From SXNM01 sp964586155 (lineage in GTDB: Bacteria; Myxococcota_A; UBA9042): a stretch of DNA of 64,000 nt. The notes under the pieces were generated by a model. That model did not search any database and had not been told where the DNA came from. It was given only the letters and a program-made list of their open reading frames with translations. The stretch is from assembly GCA_964586155.1 (NCBI GenBank), contig CAZPHC010000007.1:124001-188000 (forward strand), given 5' to 3'. Of this stretch, positions 57,397 to 64,000 are shown one piece after another. The number at the start of each line of letters is the position of its first letter. Position 1 is the stretch's first letter. Made by a program: the position numbers and the translations under genes.

Positions 57397-58617
57397 ATGG
57401 TCCCACAGGATGACCCGACGCGAGCGGCCGCACGGCGAACGCCTGCGACGCGCCGGGCAGCCGGGCATCGGCCGCAACGGCCACGCTGGGCCGCGCTGGT
57501 CGCCCTGCTCGCCGCGCTCGCCGCGCTCGGCTGCGGCAACGCCAAGACCGCGTCGACCGGCCAGCCCACCCCGACGCCGGACACGACGGCACCGGCGGAC
57601 GATACACTCGCTGTGGCCGAGGACACGTCCGCCGGCGACGACGACACCGCACCGTCGGGCGCCGAGGACGCCACGGCCGCCGCGGACACGAGCGCACCGA
57701 CGGGGCCCTGCCCTGCCTACGTCGCGCCGGTGCAGGTCGGCGCGTTGGACGACGACCGCCTGGACGAGCTCTCGGGCCTGGTGGCCAGCCGCAACCATGA
57801 CGACGTGCTCTGGAGCCACAACGACAGCGGCGAGAAGCACGCCCGCCTCTTCGCCCTCGACGGCACGGGCGCGCTGCGATTGGTCCTGCGCCTGGGCAGC
57901 CTCAAGCCGGTCGACACCGAGGACGTCGCGATCGGCCCCTGCGCCGGGGCCCAGGGCGCGACGCCAGCGGGCTGCCTGCTGCTCGGCGACGTGGGCGACA
58001 ACAACCACGAGCGCGCCGAGGCCCAGGCCTACCGCGTGGCCGAGCCCGCGAGCATCCCCGCGCCCGGCAGCGGCGCCGAGCTGCACCTCGACGACGCCGC
58101 CGTCGACATCCTGCGCTGGACCTACCCGGCGCGGCCCGAGCTCAAGCGCAAGGCCAGGGCCGAGGCCGAGCACCCCGACATCGAGGCCATGGTCGTGCTG
58201 GCCGACGGCCGCATCGTGCTGCTCGACAAGCGCGACGACGGGGTGACCAACCTGTTTCGTGTGCAGCCGTCGACGACGCCGACCGTCGCAGAGGCGATCG
58301 GCACGCTCGGCCTGGCCGACGGGGCCCTTGTCAGCGGCCCGTCTTTGCGCGTCACGGCGGCTGACCTCAGCGACGACGGCACGCAGCTGCTGGTGCGCTG
58401 CTACTTCCGCGCCTACCAGGTCGATGTGGCGGGCCTGCTGACCGGCGACGCGGCTAGCGCCATCGAGGCGCTGCCGAACCGGCCCAAACACAAGCTGGTG
58501 ACCGGCTTCGACGTCCAGGGCGAGGCGATGGCGTGGGCCCGCCAGGGCGGCTACTGGCATGCGTCGGAGGGAGCCTCAGCGCCGGTGTTTTTCGTGGGCT
58601 GCGCCCCGGCGAACTGA
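57397..58617 (+). CDS. Beta-propeller-like lipoprotein, function unknown
   Basis: 406 residues. A long basic leader precedes a lipobox LAALGC (Cys46) and a Thr/Asp/Ala-rich linker to about 105. The folded part (about 108-400) reads as a single propeller. It has DELSGLVASRNHDDVLWSHN, DTEDVAIGPC, LLLGDVGDNNHERAEA, EAMVVLADGRIVLLDKRDDG and AADLSDDGTQLLVR. The DVGDNN and DLSDDG loops may bind calcium. It would be a surface or periplasmic binding or scaffold protein. GGAGG five bases before the ATG at 57397 fixes the start over an upstream in-frame one. It is convergent with nqrM. Confidence 0.78.
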   Translation: MVPQDDPTRAAARRTPATRRAAGHRPQRPRWAALVALLAALAALGCGNAKTASTGQPTPTPDTTAPADDTLAVAEDTSAGDDDTAPSGAEDATAAADTSAPTGPCPAYVAPVQVGALDDDRLDELSGLVASRNHDDVLWSHNDSGEKHARLFALDGTGALRLVLRLGSLKPVDTEDVAIGPCAGAQGATPAGCLLLGDVGDNNHERAEAQAYRVAEPASIPAPGSGAELHLDDAAVDILRWTYPARPELKRKARAEAEHPDIEAMVVLADGRIVLLDKRDDGVTNLFRVQPSTTPTVAEAIGTLGLADGALVSGPSLRVTAADLSDDGTQLLVRCYFRAYQVDVAGLLTGDAASAIEALPNRPKHKLVTGFDVQGEAMAWARQGGYWHASEGASAPVFFVGCAPAN

Positions 58618-58621
58618 CGCC

Positions 58622-58652
58622 CGGCTGCCCACTCCCTGCCCGCTGGCAGCCG
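58622..58652. terminator. Possible bidirectional terminator stem between convergent genes
   Basis: CGGCTGCC (58622-58629) and GGCAGCCG (58645-58652) form a perfect 8-base stem with a 15-base loop. It lies entirely between the stop of the lipoprotein gene (+) and the stop of nqrM (-). No T-run is present, as is common in GC-rich genomes. Confidence 0.4.
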
Positions 58653-58656
58653 ACGC

Positions 58657-58884
58657 TCAGGCGTCGAGGTTGGCGGCGGCAGCGCGCTCGGCGGCGACGC
58701 GCTCGGCGGCTTCCTTGACCTTCTTCAGCTCACACTGCTGCTGCTGGCCCGACGAGCACAAGCAAGCGCTGCCCGCGACGCCACCGCACGAGCCCTTGAG
58801 CTCCTTGCCGCGGGCCAGGCCGAGCGCCATGCCCGCAAACGCGAGCCCGAAGGCGCCAATCGCCACGACCATCATCATCCACAT
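58657..58884 (-). CDS. nqrM: Na+-NQR maturation factor NqrM
   Basis: 75 residues. One N-terminal transmembrane helix (WMMMVVAIGAFGLAFAGMALGL) is followed by the NqrM cysteine pattern: GSCGG (Cys33), ACLC (Cys41, Cys43) and a fourth at Cys51. NqrM is required for assembly of the Na+-NQR complex and is thought to deliver the iron of the Cys4 centre between NqrD and NqrE. A Gln run replaces part of the usual loop before the last Cys. GGGAGG lies five bases before the ATG. It follows apbE by 50 bases, the same order as in Vibrio nqr operons. Confidence 0.9.
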   Translation of the reverse strand: MWMMMVVAIGAFGLAFAGMALGLARGKELKGSCGGVAGSACLCSSGQQQQCELKKVKEAAERVAAERAAAANLDA

Positions 58885-58934
58885 CTCGGCCTCCCAGCCT
58901 GCATGTCGGCCTTGGCGGAGCCGGCTCCGCGCCG

Positions 58935-60197
58935 CTACTGCCCGGCCGCCGCCGCAGACTCGCTGCGCTGTTTCCACTGCTCCCAAGCGGGAGAGGGCCG
59001 CGGATCCATGGTGCCATCCTCGCGCCGCACCACCAACAGCGCGGCGAGGCCGAGCTCGGTGGCCTTGGCCAGGCCCGCTTCGGGACCGAGCACGTTCAGG
59101 GCTGTCGCCCAGGCGTCGGCGTGGGCGCAATCGGCCGCCAACACGCTGACCGAAGCCAATGCGTGCGTGATCGGGCGCGCGGTGCGCGGATCGATCGTGT
59201 GGCTGACGCGCTTGCCGTCGACGACGCGGAAATTGCGGTAGTCGCCGGACGTGGCGAGCGCCACATCGACCATCGGCACCGCCTGCAGGATGGCGCCTGC
59301 GGCTGCGTCGGGCTGCTCGACGCCGAGCATCCAGGCTCGCTTGCCGGGCGCCAGGCCGCGCACGACGACCTCGCCGCCGACCTCGACCAGGAACCGGCCC
59401 TGGCGCGCGCGCAGCAACGCCGCGGCGGCGCGATCGACGCCGTAGCCCTTGGCCACGGCAGAGAGATCGACCCGCGTGCGCGCGTCGTTGCGCGAGAAGG
59501 CGCCCGCCCCCTCGCCCACGCCCTTCTGCCAGGCAAAGGACTCGGGCCCGACGGCGGCCGCGAGCTGCTCGAGCTCGGCGTCGGTCGGCGGCGCAGCGGC
59601 GCCGCGCCTGGCCCCGAAGCCCCAGGCGTCGACCAAGGGCCCGACGCTGACGTCGAACGCGCCATCACTCGCCTCGCCGACCTCGACCGCGACGTCGAGC
59701 ACGGCGCCCAACTCCGCGGACACCGGGCGCTGCACGCCGACAGGGGCCTCGTTGAGCTGGCTCAGCTCGGACGTCGGCTTGTAGGTGGACATCGCGGCGT
59801 CGACGCCATCGAGGGCGGCCTGCACCGCCATCGCGAGCCGGCTAGCGACCTGTGCGTCGGTCACGCCGACGATCTTGGCGTTCCAGCGCGTGCCCATCAC
59901 CGCGCCGCCGAGCACAGCCAGCGGCTCACCGTCCGCGTCGCTCAACTCGGCGGTCACGCCGTCGGCCAGGCCGGGATCGGGCCGCCCCTTGCGTCCCGCA
60001 TGCGCACGGTCGCCTTCGTCGGCGGCGGAAGCCTGGGCCGTCGGCGCATCGCCGCCGCTGGCGGCAGGCGGCGGACGTCGCACCCAGAGGAAGACGAACA
60101 GGCCGATGACGAAGAGCACGGGCAGCGGTCGCAGCCGCGCCCACGGCGGCTTGCTGCCGGGTCCGCCGTCGCCCGGCGGATCGTCGGCCGCGCTCAC
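58935..60197 (-). CDS. apbE: FAD:protein FMN transferase (ApbE)
   Basis: A 420-residue periplasmic enzyme that transfers FMN from FAD to a Thr in target proteins; here the targets are NqrB and NqrC of the same operon. An N-terminal signal anchor (about 25-42) lacks a lipobox. A polar linker (about 45-90) precedes the ApbE fold: GGAVMGTRWNAKIVG, STYKPTSELSQLNE, VDLSAVAKGYGVDRAA, FLVEVGGEVVVRG, VSHTIDPRTARPI and DAWATALNVLG (metal-binding Asp). It starts with GTG four bases after the nqrF stop, so translation is probably coupled. All family motifs are intact. Confidence 0.95.
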   Translation of the reverse strand: MSAADDPPGDGGPGSKPPWARLRPLPVLFVIGLFVFLWVRRPPPAASGGDAPTAQASAADEGDRAHAGRKGRPDPGLADGVTAELSDADGEPLAVLGGAVMGTRWNAKIVGVTDAQVASRLAMAVQAALDGVDAAMSTYKPTSELSQLNEAPVGVQRPVSAELGAVLDVAVEVGEASDGAFDVSVGPLVDAWGFGARRGAAAPPTDAELEQLAAAVGPESFAWQKGVGEGAGAFSRNDARTRVDLSAVAKGYGVDRAAAALLRARQGRFLVEVGGEVVVRGLAPGKRAWMLGVEQPDAAAGAILQAVPMVDVALATSGDYRNFRVVDGKRVSHTIDPRTARPITHALASVSVLAADCAHADAWATALNVLGPEAGLAKATELGLAALLVVRREDGTMDPRPSPAWEQWKQRSESAAAAGQ

Positions 60198-60201
60198 GGG
60201 C

Positions 60202-61473
60202 CTAGCCGCCGAAGTCGTCGAGGCGGATGTTGTCGCGCTCGACGCCGAGGTCTTCGAGCATCTTGATGACGGCCGCGTTCATCATCGGCGGGCCGCACAT
60301 GTAGTACTCGCAGTCCTCGGGAGCCGGGTGGTTCTTGAGGTAGTTCTGCAGCAGGACGTTGTGGATGAAGCCCTTGTAGCCGAACTCCGCGCCCAGCGGC
60401 TTGCGCGACTCGGCCTGCGGGTTGTCCCAATCGTCCTCGGGCTGCGGATCGCTCAGCGCGATATGCCACTTGAAGTTGGGGTTCTCGGATTGGATGGCGT
60501 CGAAGTCCTCGACGTAGAACGCCTCGCGGAACGAGCGCGCGCCGTACCAGAACGTGACCTTGCGATCGGTGTGGATGCGGCGGAACTGATCGAAGATATG
60601 CGAGCGCATCGGCGCCATGCCCGCGCCGCCGCCGACGAAGACCATCTCGGTCTTGTTCTCGGTGGCGAAGAACTCGCCGAACGGGCCGGAGATCGTGACC
60701 TCGTCACCCGGCTTCAGGCCGAAGATGTACGAGCTCATGATGCCGGGCGGCGTGCCCTCGGGGGCGCGTGGCGGCGGCGAGGCAATGCGGACGTTGAGCA
60801 TGATGATGCCGCGCTCGTCCGGGTAGTTGGCCATCGAGTAGGCGCGCATGACCGTCTCGTCGACCTTGCTGACGTAGCGCCAGAGGTTGAAGTGGTCCCA
60901 ATCGCCGCGGTACTCTGGAGCCACCTCGAAGTCCTTGTAGTGGACCGTGTGCGGCGGGCACTCGATCTGGATGTAGCCGCCAGCGCGGAACGGCACGCTC
61001 TCGCCCTCGGGCAGCTCGAGCACGAGCTCCTTGATGAAGGTTGCGACGTTGTTGTTGCTGCGAACCTTGCACGTCCACTTCTTGACGCTGAAGATCTCGG
61101 CCTCGACCTCGATCTTCATGTCCTGCTTGACCTTGACCTGGCAGGCCAGACGACAGCCATCGCGGGCCTCGCCGCGGCTGATGTGGCCCTCTTCGGTCGG
61201 CAACAGCGAACCGCCACCTTCGTGCACGTGCACCTTGCACACGCCGCAGCTGCCTTTGCCGCCGCAGGCCGACGGGATGAAGATCTTGGCGTTCGACAGG
61301 GTGTTCAGCAGCGTCGCGCCGGCCGGCACGCGCAGCGCCTTGTCCGGATCGTCGTTGATGGTGATGGTCACCTCGCCGCTCGAGACCAGCTTGCTCTTCG
61401 CGAACGCGAGCACCGCGACGAGCGAGAGGATGACCACCGTGAACATGACGACGCCGAGTGCAACGACTGTCAT
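60202..61473 (-). CDS. nqrF: Na+-translocating NADH:quinone reductase subunit F
   Basis: 423 residues; the NADH-oxidising entry subunit. An N-terminal membrane helix (about 3-26) is followed by a 2Fe-2S ferredoxin domain with Cys70, Cys76, Cys79 and Cys111 (SACGGKGSCGVCK and CRLACQ). The FAD domain has MRAYSMANYP, and the NADH domain has MVFVGGGAGMAPMRSH and YYMCGPPMMNAAV. Electrons pass from NADH to FAD and then to the 2Fe-2S centre. The length matches the family (about 407-425). GGAGG is five bases before the ATG. It follows nqrE after 49 bases. Confidence 0.97.
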   Translation of the reverse strand: MTVVALGVVMFTVVILSLVAVLAFAKSKLVSSGEVTITINDDPDKALRVPAGATLLNTLSNAKIFIPSACGGKGSCGVCKVHVHEGGGSLLPTEEGHISRGEARDGCRLACQVKVKQDMKIEVEAEIFSVKKWTCKVRSNNNVATFIKELVLELPEGESVPFRAGGYIQIECPPHTVHYKDFEVAPEYRGDWDHFNLWRYVSKVDETVMRAYSMANYPDERGIIMLNVRIASPPPRAPEGTPPGIMSSYIFGLKPGDEVTISGPFGEFFATENKTEMVFVGGGAGMAPMRSHIFDQFRRIHTDRKVTFWYGARSFREAFYVEDFDAIQSENPNFKWHIALSDPQPEDDWDNPQAESRKPLGAEFGYKGFIHNVLLQNYLKNHPAPEDCEYYMCGPPMMNAAVIKMLEDLGVERDNIRLDDFGG

Positions 61474-61522
61474 GAATGCCTCCGTGAGAGTGCCGAGGGG
61501 CGCGCCGAGCGGGCGACCGACC

Positions 61523-62119
61523 TCAGAGCTGGATGCCCGAGAAGACCATGAACCCGATGGCCATGAGCCCCGTGATCATGAAGCTGAGGCCAAGGCCGCG
61601 AAGGCCCTTGGGGACGTGGCTGTACTTGAGCTTCTCGCGCAGCGCAGCGAGCGCGACGATGGCGAGCGCCCAGCCCAGGCCCGAGCCGACGCCGAAGACG
61701 ACGCTCTCGCCGAAGCCGTAGTCGCGCTCGGCCATGAACAGGCTGGCGCCGAGGATCGCGCAGTTCACGGCGATCAGCGGCAGGAACACGCCGAGCGCGC
61801 CATAGAGCGCGGGAGCGTACTTGTCGAGCGCCATCTCGACGATCTGGACCATGGCGGCGATGGTGCCGATGTAGGTCAAGAACGCGAGGAACGACAGGTC
61901 CAGGCCGGGCATCAGCGCGTCGGGCTTGAGCACGTGCTGGAACAGCAGGTTGTTCACCGGGGTCGTCACGGCGAGGACGAAGATGACCGCGGCTCCGAGG
62001 CCCATCGCGGTGTCGACCTTCTTCGACACGGCGAGGAACGAACACATGCCGAGGAAGTACGACAGCGCCATGTTCTCGACGAACGTGGCCTTGAGGAAGA
62101 GGCTGAGGTAGTGCTCCAT
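61523..62119 (-). CDS. nqrE: Na+-translocating NADH:quinone reductase subunit E
   Basis: A 198-residue integral membrane subunit with six helices. It carries the family half-site with Cys26 in LGMCSFLAVS and the second Cys in VNCAILGASLFM. Together with NqrD these bind an iron centre in the membrane that relays electrons from NqrF to the FMN of NqrC. It is homologous to NqrD and to RnfA. AGGAG is seven bases before the ATG. There is a 73-base gap after nqrD. Confidence 0.97.
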   Translation of the reverse strand: MEHYLSLFLKATFVENMALSYFLGMCSFLAVSKKVDTAMGLGAAVIFVLAVTTPVNNLLFQHVLKPDALMPGLDLSFLAFLTYIGTIAAMVQIVEMALDKYAPALYGALGVFLPLIAVNCAILGASLFMAERDYGFGESVVFGVGSGLGWALAIVALAALREKLKYSHVPKGLRGLGLSFMITGLMAIGFMVFSGIQL

Positions 62120-62192
62120 CTGCGACTCCTGGAAACCCGAATGCGTGGACCGCGGCCCCGACGCTGCCCGGCGGCGGCGTCGCTCGGCGCGG

Positions 62193-62816
62193 TTACTCGG
62201 CCTCGACCTGCTCCGGCTTGATCGTGCGGAGCACCCAGATGAACGTGGCGATGAGGAAGAAGGCGCCAGGCGCCAGCACCATCAAGCCGTTGGGCGTGTA
62301 CCAGCCGCCCTCGGTCACCGGCAGCAGCACGGACATGCCGGCGAACTTGCCCGAGCCGAACAGCTCGCGGACGATCGCCACCAGCACCAACACGACACCG
62401 TAGCCGAGGCCGTTGCCGATGCCGTCGAGGAACGACTTCATCGGCGGGTTCTGCATGGCGAAGGCCTCGGCGCGGCCCATCACGATGCAGTTCGTGATGA
62501 TCAGGCCGACGAAGACCGACAGCTGCTTGCTGATGCCGTAGAGGTACGCCTTGAGGATCTGGTCCGTGACGATCACGAGGCTCGCGATCACCGTCAGCTG
62601 GACGATGATGCGGATGCTCGGCGGGATCTTGTTGCGGATCAGGCTGACGGCGAGGTTCGAGAAGGCCGTCACCGCCGTCACCGCGAGGGTCATGACGATG
62701 GCGGTCTCGAGCTTGGTCGTGACGGCGAGCGCCGAGCAGATGCCGAGGACCTGCAGGGCGATCGGGTTGTTGTTGAACAAGGGATCGAGAACGATCTCAC
62801 GAGTCTTGCTCGACAT
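62193..62816 (-). CDS. nqrD: Na+-translocating NADH:quinone reductase subunit D
   Basis: A 207-residue integral membrane subunit with six helices, inverted relative to NqrE. The two conserved cysteine sites are LGICSALAV and ITNCIVMGRAEAF. It is homologous to RnfE. The start follows GGGAG and lies two bases after the nqrC stop, so it is coupled to nqrC. Length is normal. Confidence 0.97.
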   Translation of the reverse strand: MSSKTREIVLDPLFNNNPIALQVLGICSALAVTTKLETAIVMTLAVTAVTAFSNLAVSLIRNKIPPSIRIIVQLTVIASLVIVTDQILKAYLYGISKQLSVFVGLIITNCIVMGRAEAFAMQNPPMKSFLDGIGNGLGYGVVLVLVAIVRELFGSGKFAGMSVLLPVTEGGWYTPNGLMVLAPGAFFLIATFIWVLRTIKPEQVEAE

Positions 62817-62818
62817 GG

Positions 62819-63622
62819 CTACGCTCCCTGGCCGGCAGCCTTGCCGCCGCCGTTGCCCTGCAACGTCTGAAGGTAGGGGCCGAAACCGTCCTCACCGACC
62901 CAGAACTGCAGCAGGTAGGTGACGCCGTTGCTGGTCAGGGTCGCGCCGGACAGGCCGTCGACCTTGTTCGGGGCCTCCTCCTTGCTGCCGGCGGCGCCCT
63001 TGGTGACAGAGATCGCGACGCCGCCCTTGGCGTTGTGGATCTTGCGACCCGGCCAGAGCGACTTCCAGCGCGGGTTGTCGATCTCGCCACCGAGGCCCGG
63101 CGTCTCGCCGTGCTGGTAGAAGGTGAGGCCGGCGATGGTGTCGCCGTCGCTCTCGACCGCGAGGTAGCCGTAGAGCGTCGACCACAGGCCCTTGCCCTCG
63201 ACCGGCAGCACCAGGCGCTCGATGGCGCCGGACTCCGAGACGACCTGGTAGACCAGGCCATGCTTCGGCAGGCGCTGCACCTTGGCCTTGTTGCCTGCGG
63301 GAGCGTCGAAGCTCACGGCCGGATCCTTGGCGGCCTTGCCCTGGTCGAACGTCGCGGCGTCGATGCCCTCGGCGACCTTGCCGGTCTTGAGCTCGACCAC
63401 GAGCGGCTTGATCCGCTTGGCGAAGAGCTCCTTGACCTTCTCGGGGGTGGCGCCGTCCTCGTCGATCAAGCCGACGACGGCGAGCACCTTGGTCTGGCGG
63501 TCCAGCACGGCGTTCTCGTCCTGCTTCTCCTTGAGGGAGACAGCGGAACCGGCGACGACGATGCCGCAGACGACGCAGATGATCGCAGCGAATCCGAAGA
63601 TGTAGCCGTTGCTATACTGCAT
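62819..63622 (-). CDS. nqrC: Na+-translocating NADH:quinone reductase subunit C
   Basis: 267 residues. One N-terminal membrane helix (about 8-28) is followed by a periplasmic FMN-binding domain. The flavinylation motif SGATLT has the acceptor Thr at residue 230, the site modified by ApbE. A typical GETPGLGGEIDNPRW precedes it. Electrons pass from the NqrD/E iron through this FMN to NqrB. Its ATG overlaps the end of nqrB by 11 bases. Confidence 0.97.
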   Translation of the reverse strand: MQYSNGYIFGFAAIICVVCGIVVAGSAVSLKEKQDENAVLDRQTKVLAVVGLIDEDGATPEKVKELFAKRIKPLVVELKTGKVAEGIDAATFDQGKAAKDPAVSFDAPAGNKAKVQRLPKHGLVYQVVSESGAIERLVLPVEGKGLWSTLYGYLAVESDGDTIAGLTFYQHGETPGLGGEIDNPRWKSLWPGRKIHNAKGGVAISVTKGAAGSKEEAPNKVDGLSGATLTSNGVTYLLQFWVGEDGFGPYLQTLQGNGGGKAAGQGA

Positions 63623-64000
63623 GGCGGGCGAGCCTCCGCTTGATGTTGGCCTGCACGAACCAGTGGTCGATGAAGGGCGCGAACATGTTCATGAACAGGA
63701 TCGCGAGCATCATGCCCTCGGGGTACGCGGGGTTGATGACCCGGACCAGCACGACGAGCACGCCGATCGCGAAGCCGTAGATGAGCTTGCCGACGTCGGT
63801 GAAGGGCGAGGTCACCGGCTCGGTCGCCATGAAGACCGTACCGAAGGCCCAGCCGCCGAGCACCATGTGGTACCAGAACGGCACGTTGAAGAAGGGGTTG
63901 GTCTCCGAGCCGACGGCGTTGAGCAGGCTGGCCATGGCCACCGTGCCGAGCGTGACGCCGAGCATCGTCCGCCACGAGCCGATCTGGGTGAAGATCAGGA
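63612..64000 (-). CDS. nqrB: Na+-translocating NADH:quinone reductase subunit B, 3' part only
   Basis: The last 128 residues of the gene, which continues beyond the right edge. The main sodium- and quinone-handling membrane subunit. Visible motifs include QIGSWRTMLGVTLGT, VPFWYHMVLGGWAFGTVFMAT and PVTSPFT, followed by the final helices (ILFMNMFAPFIDHWFV). The flavinylated Thr lies in the missing part. nqrA would be expected further right. It overlaps nqrC by 11 bases. Confidence 0.95.
   Translation of the reverse strand, partial: LIFTQIGSWRTMLGVTLGTVAMASLLNAVGSETNPFFNVPFWYHMVLGGWAFGTVFMATEPVTSPFTDVGKLIYGFAIGVLVVLVRVINPAYPEGMMLAILFMNMFAPFIDHWFVQANIKRRLARHAV

Overview
The window is very GC-rich and reads as part of a Myxococcota chromosome. 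Evidence for this is a secreted metalloprotease ending in a MYXO-CTERM-like tripartite tail, an OmpA protein with thrombospondin type-3 repeats, a giant Ser/Thr kinase fused to an NTPase and a beta-propeller, many lipoproteins, and penicillin-acylase and prolyl-oligopeptidase exoenzymes. I see no insertion sequence, prophage, CRISPR array or plasmid function. It looks like ordinary chromosome, with long antisense shadow frames caused by GC3 bias.

Layout. 1-7.4 kb: the 5' part of malQ, a divergent FIST-domain sensor gene, an M20/PepT-like peptidase, recQ, and a SprT-like/DUF2786 gene. 7.3-19.2 kb: an AsmA-like/GT51 peptidoglycan glycosyltransferase fusion, a tandem universal stress protein, a penicillin-acylase lipoprotein, an OmpA/TSP3 protein and a prolyl oligopeptidase. 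19.3-27.4 kb: a translationally coupled pair (large beta-rich membrane-anchored protein plus a VWA-like protein with no metal site), then a matrixin-like Cys-rich protease. 27.4-35.4 kb: six genes on the minus strand with overlapping stop and start codons, encoding five lipoproteins (three with c-type heme motifs, seven motifs in all) and one DUF3570 barrel protein. This is the most interesting unit in the window. 35.6-39.6 kb: tRNA-Gly(CCC) with a good promoter, then an SRPBCC protein, a CAP-domain protein and an alpha/beta hydrolase. 39.7-47.8 kb: a GT-C membrane glycosyltransferase flanked by duplicated beta domains, a split YeeE/YedE sulfur transporter (pmpA/pmpB type), a SRAP protein, and three unrecognised envelope proteins. 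47.9-57.0 kb: the kinase-NTPase-propeller protein and three glycosyltransferases in one run. 57.4-64 kb: a beta-propeller-like lipoprotein, then the Na+-translocating NADH:quinone reductase operon (nqrB partial, C, D, E, F) with its flavin transferase apbE and assembly factor nqrM.

How it fits together. The nqr operon carries its own maturation genes: ApbE attaches FMN to NqrB and NqrC, and NqrM is needed for assembly. It implies sodium-based respiratory energetics. The heme/DUF3570 operon would sit in the periplasm and outer membrane and may move electrons or metal across or along the envelope; this is inference from gene content. The glycosyltransferase run probably makes a surface or lipid-linked glycan. 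Start sites were chosen mainly from AGGAG-like ribosome binding sites 5-8 bases upstream. Where the start is doubtful (GT51 fusion, CAP protein, the 1013-residue cytochrome) this is stated.
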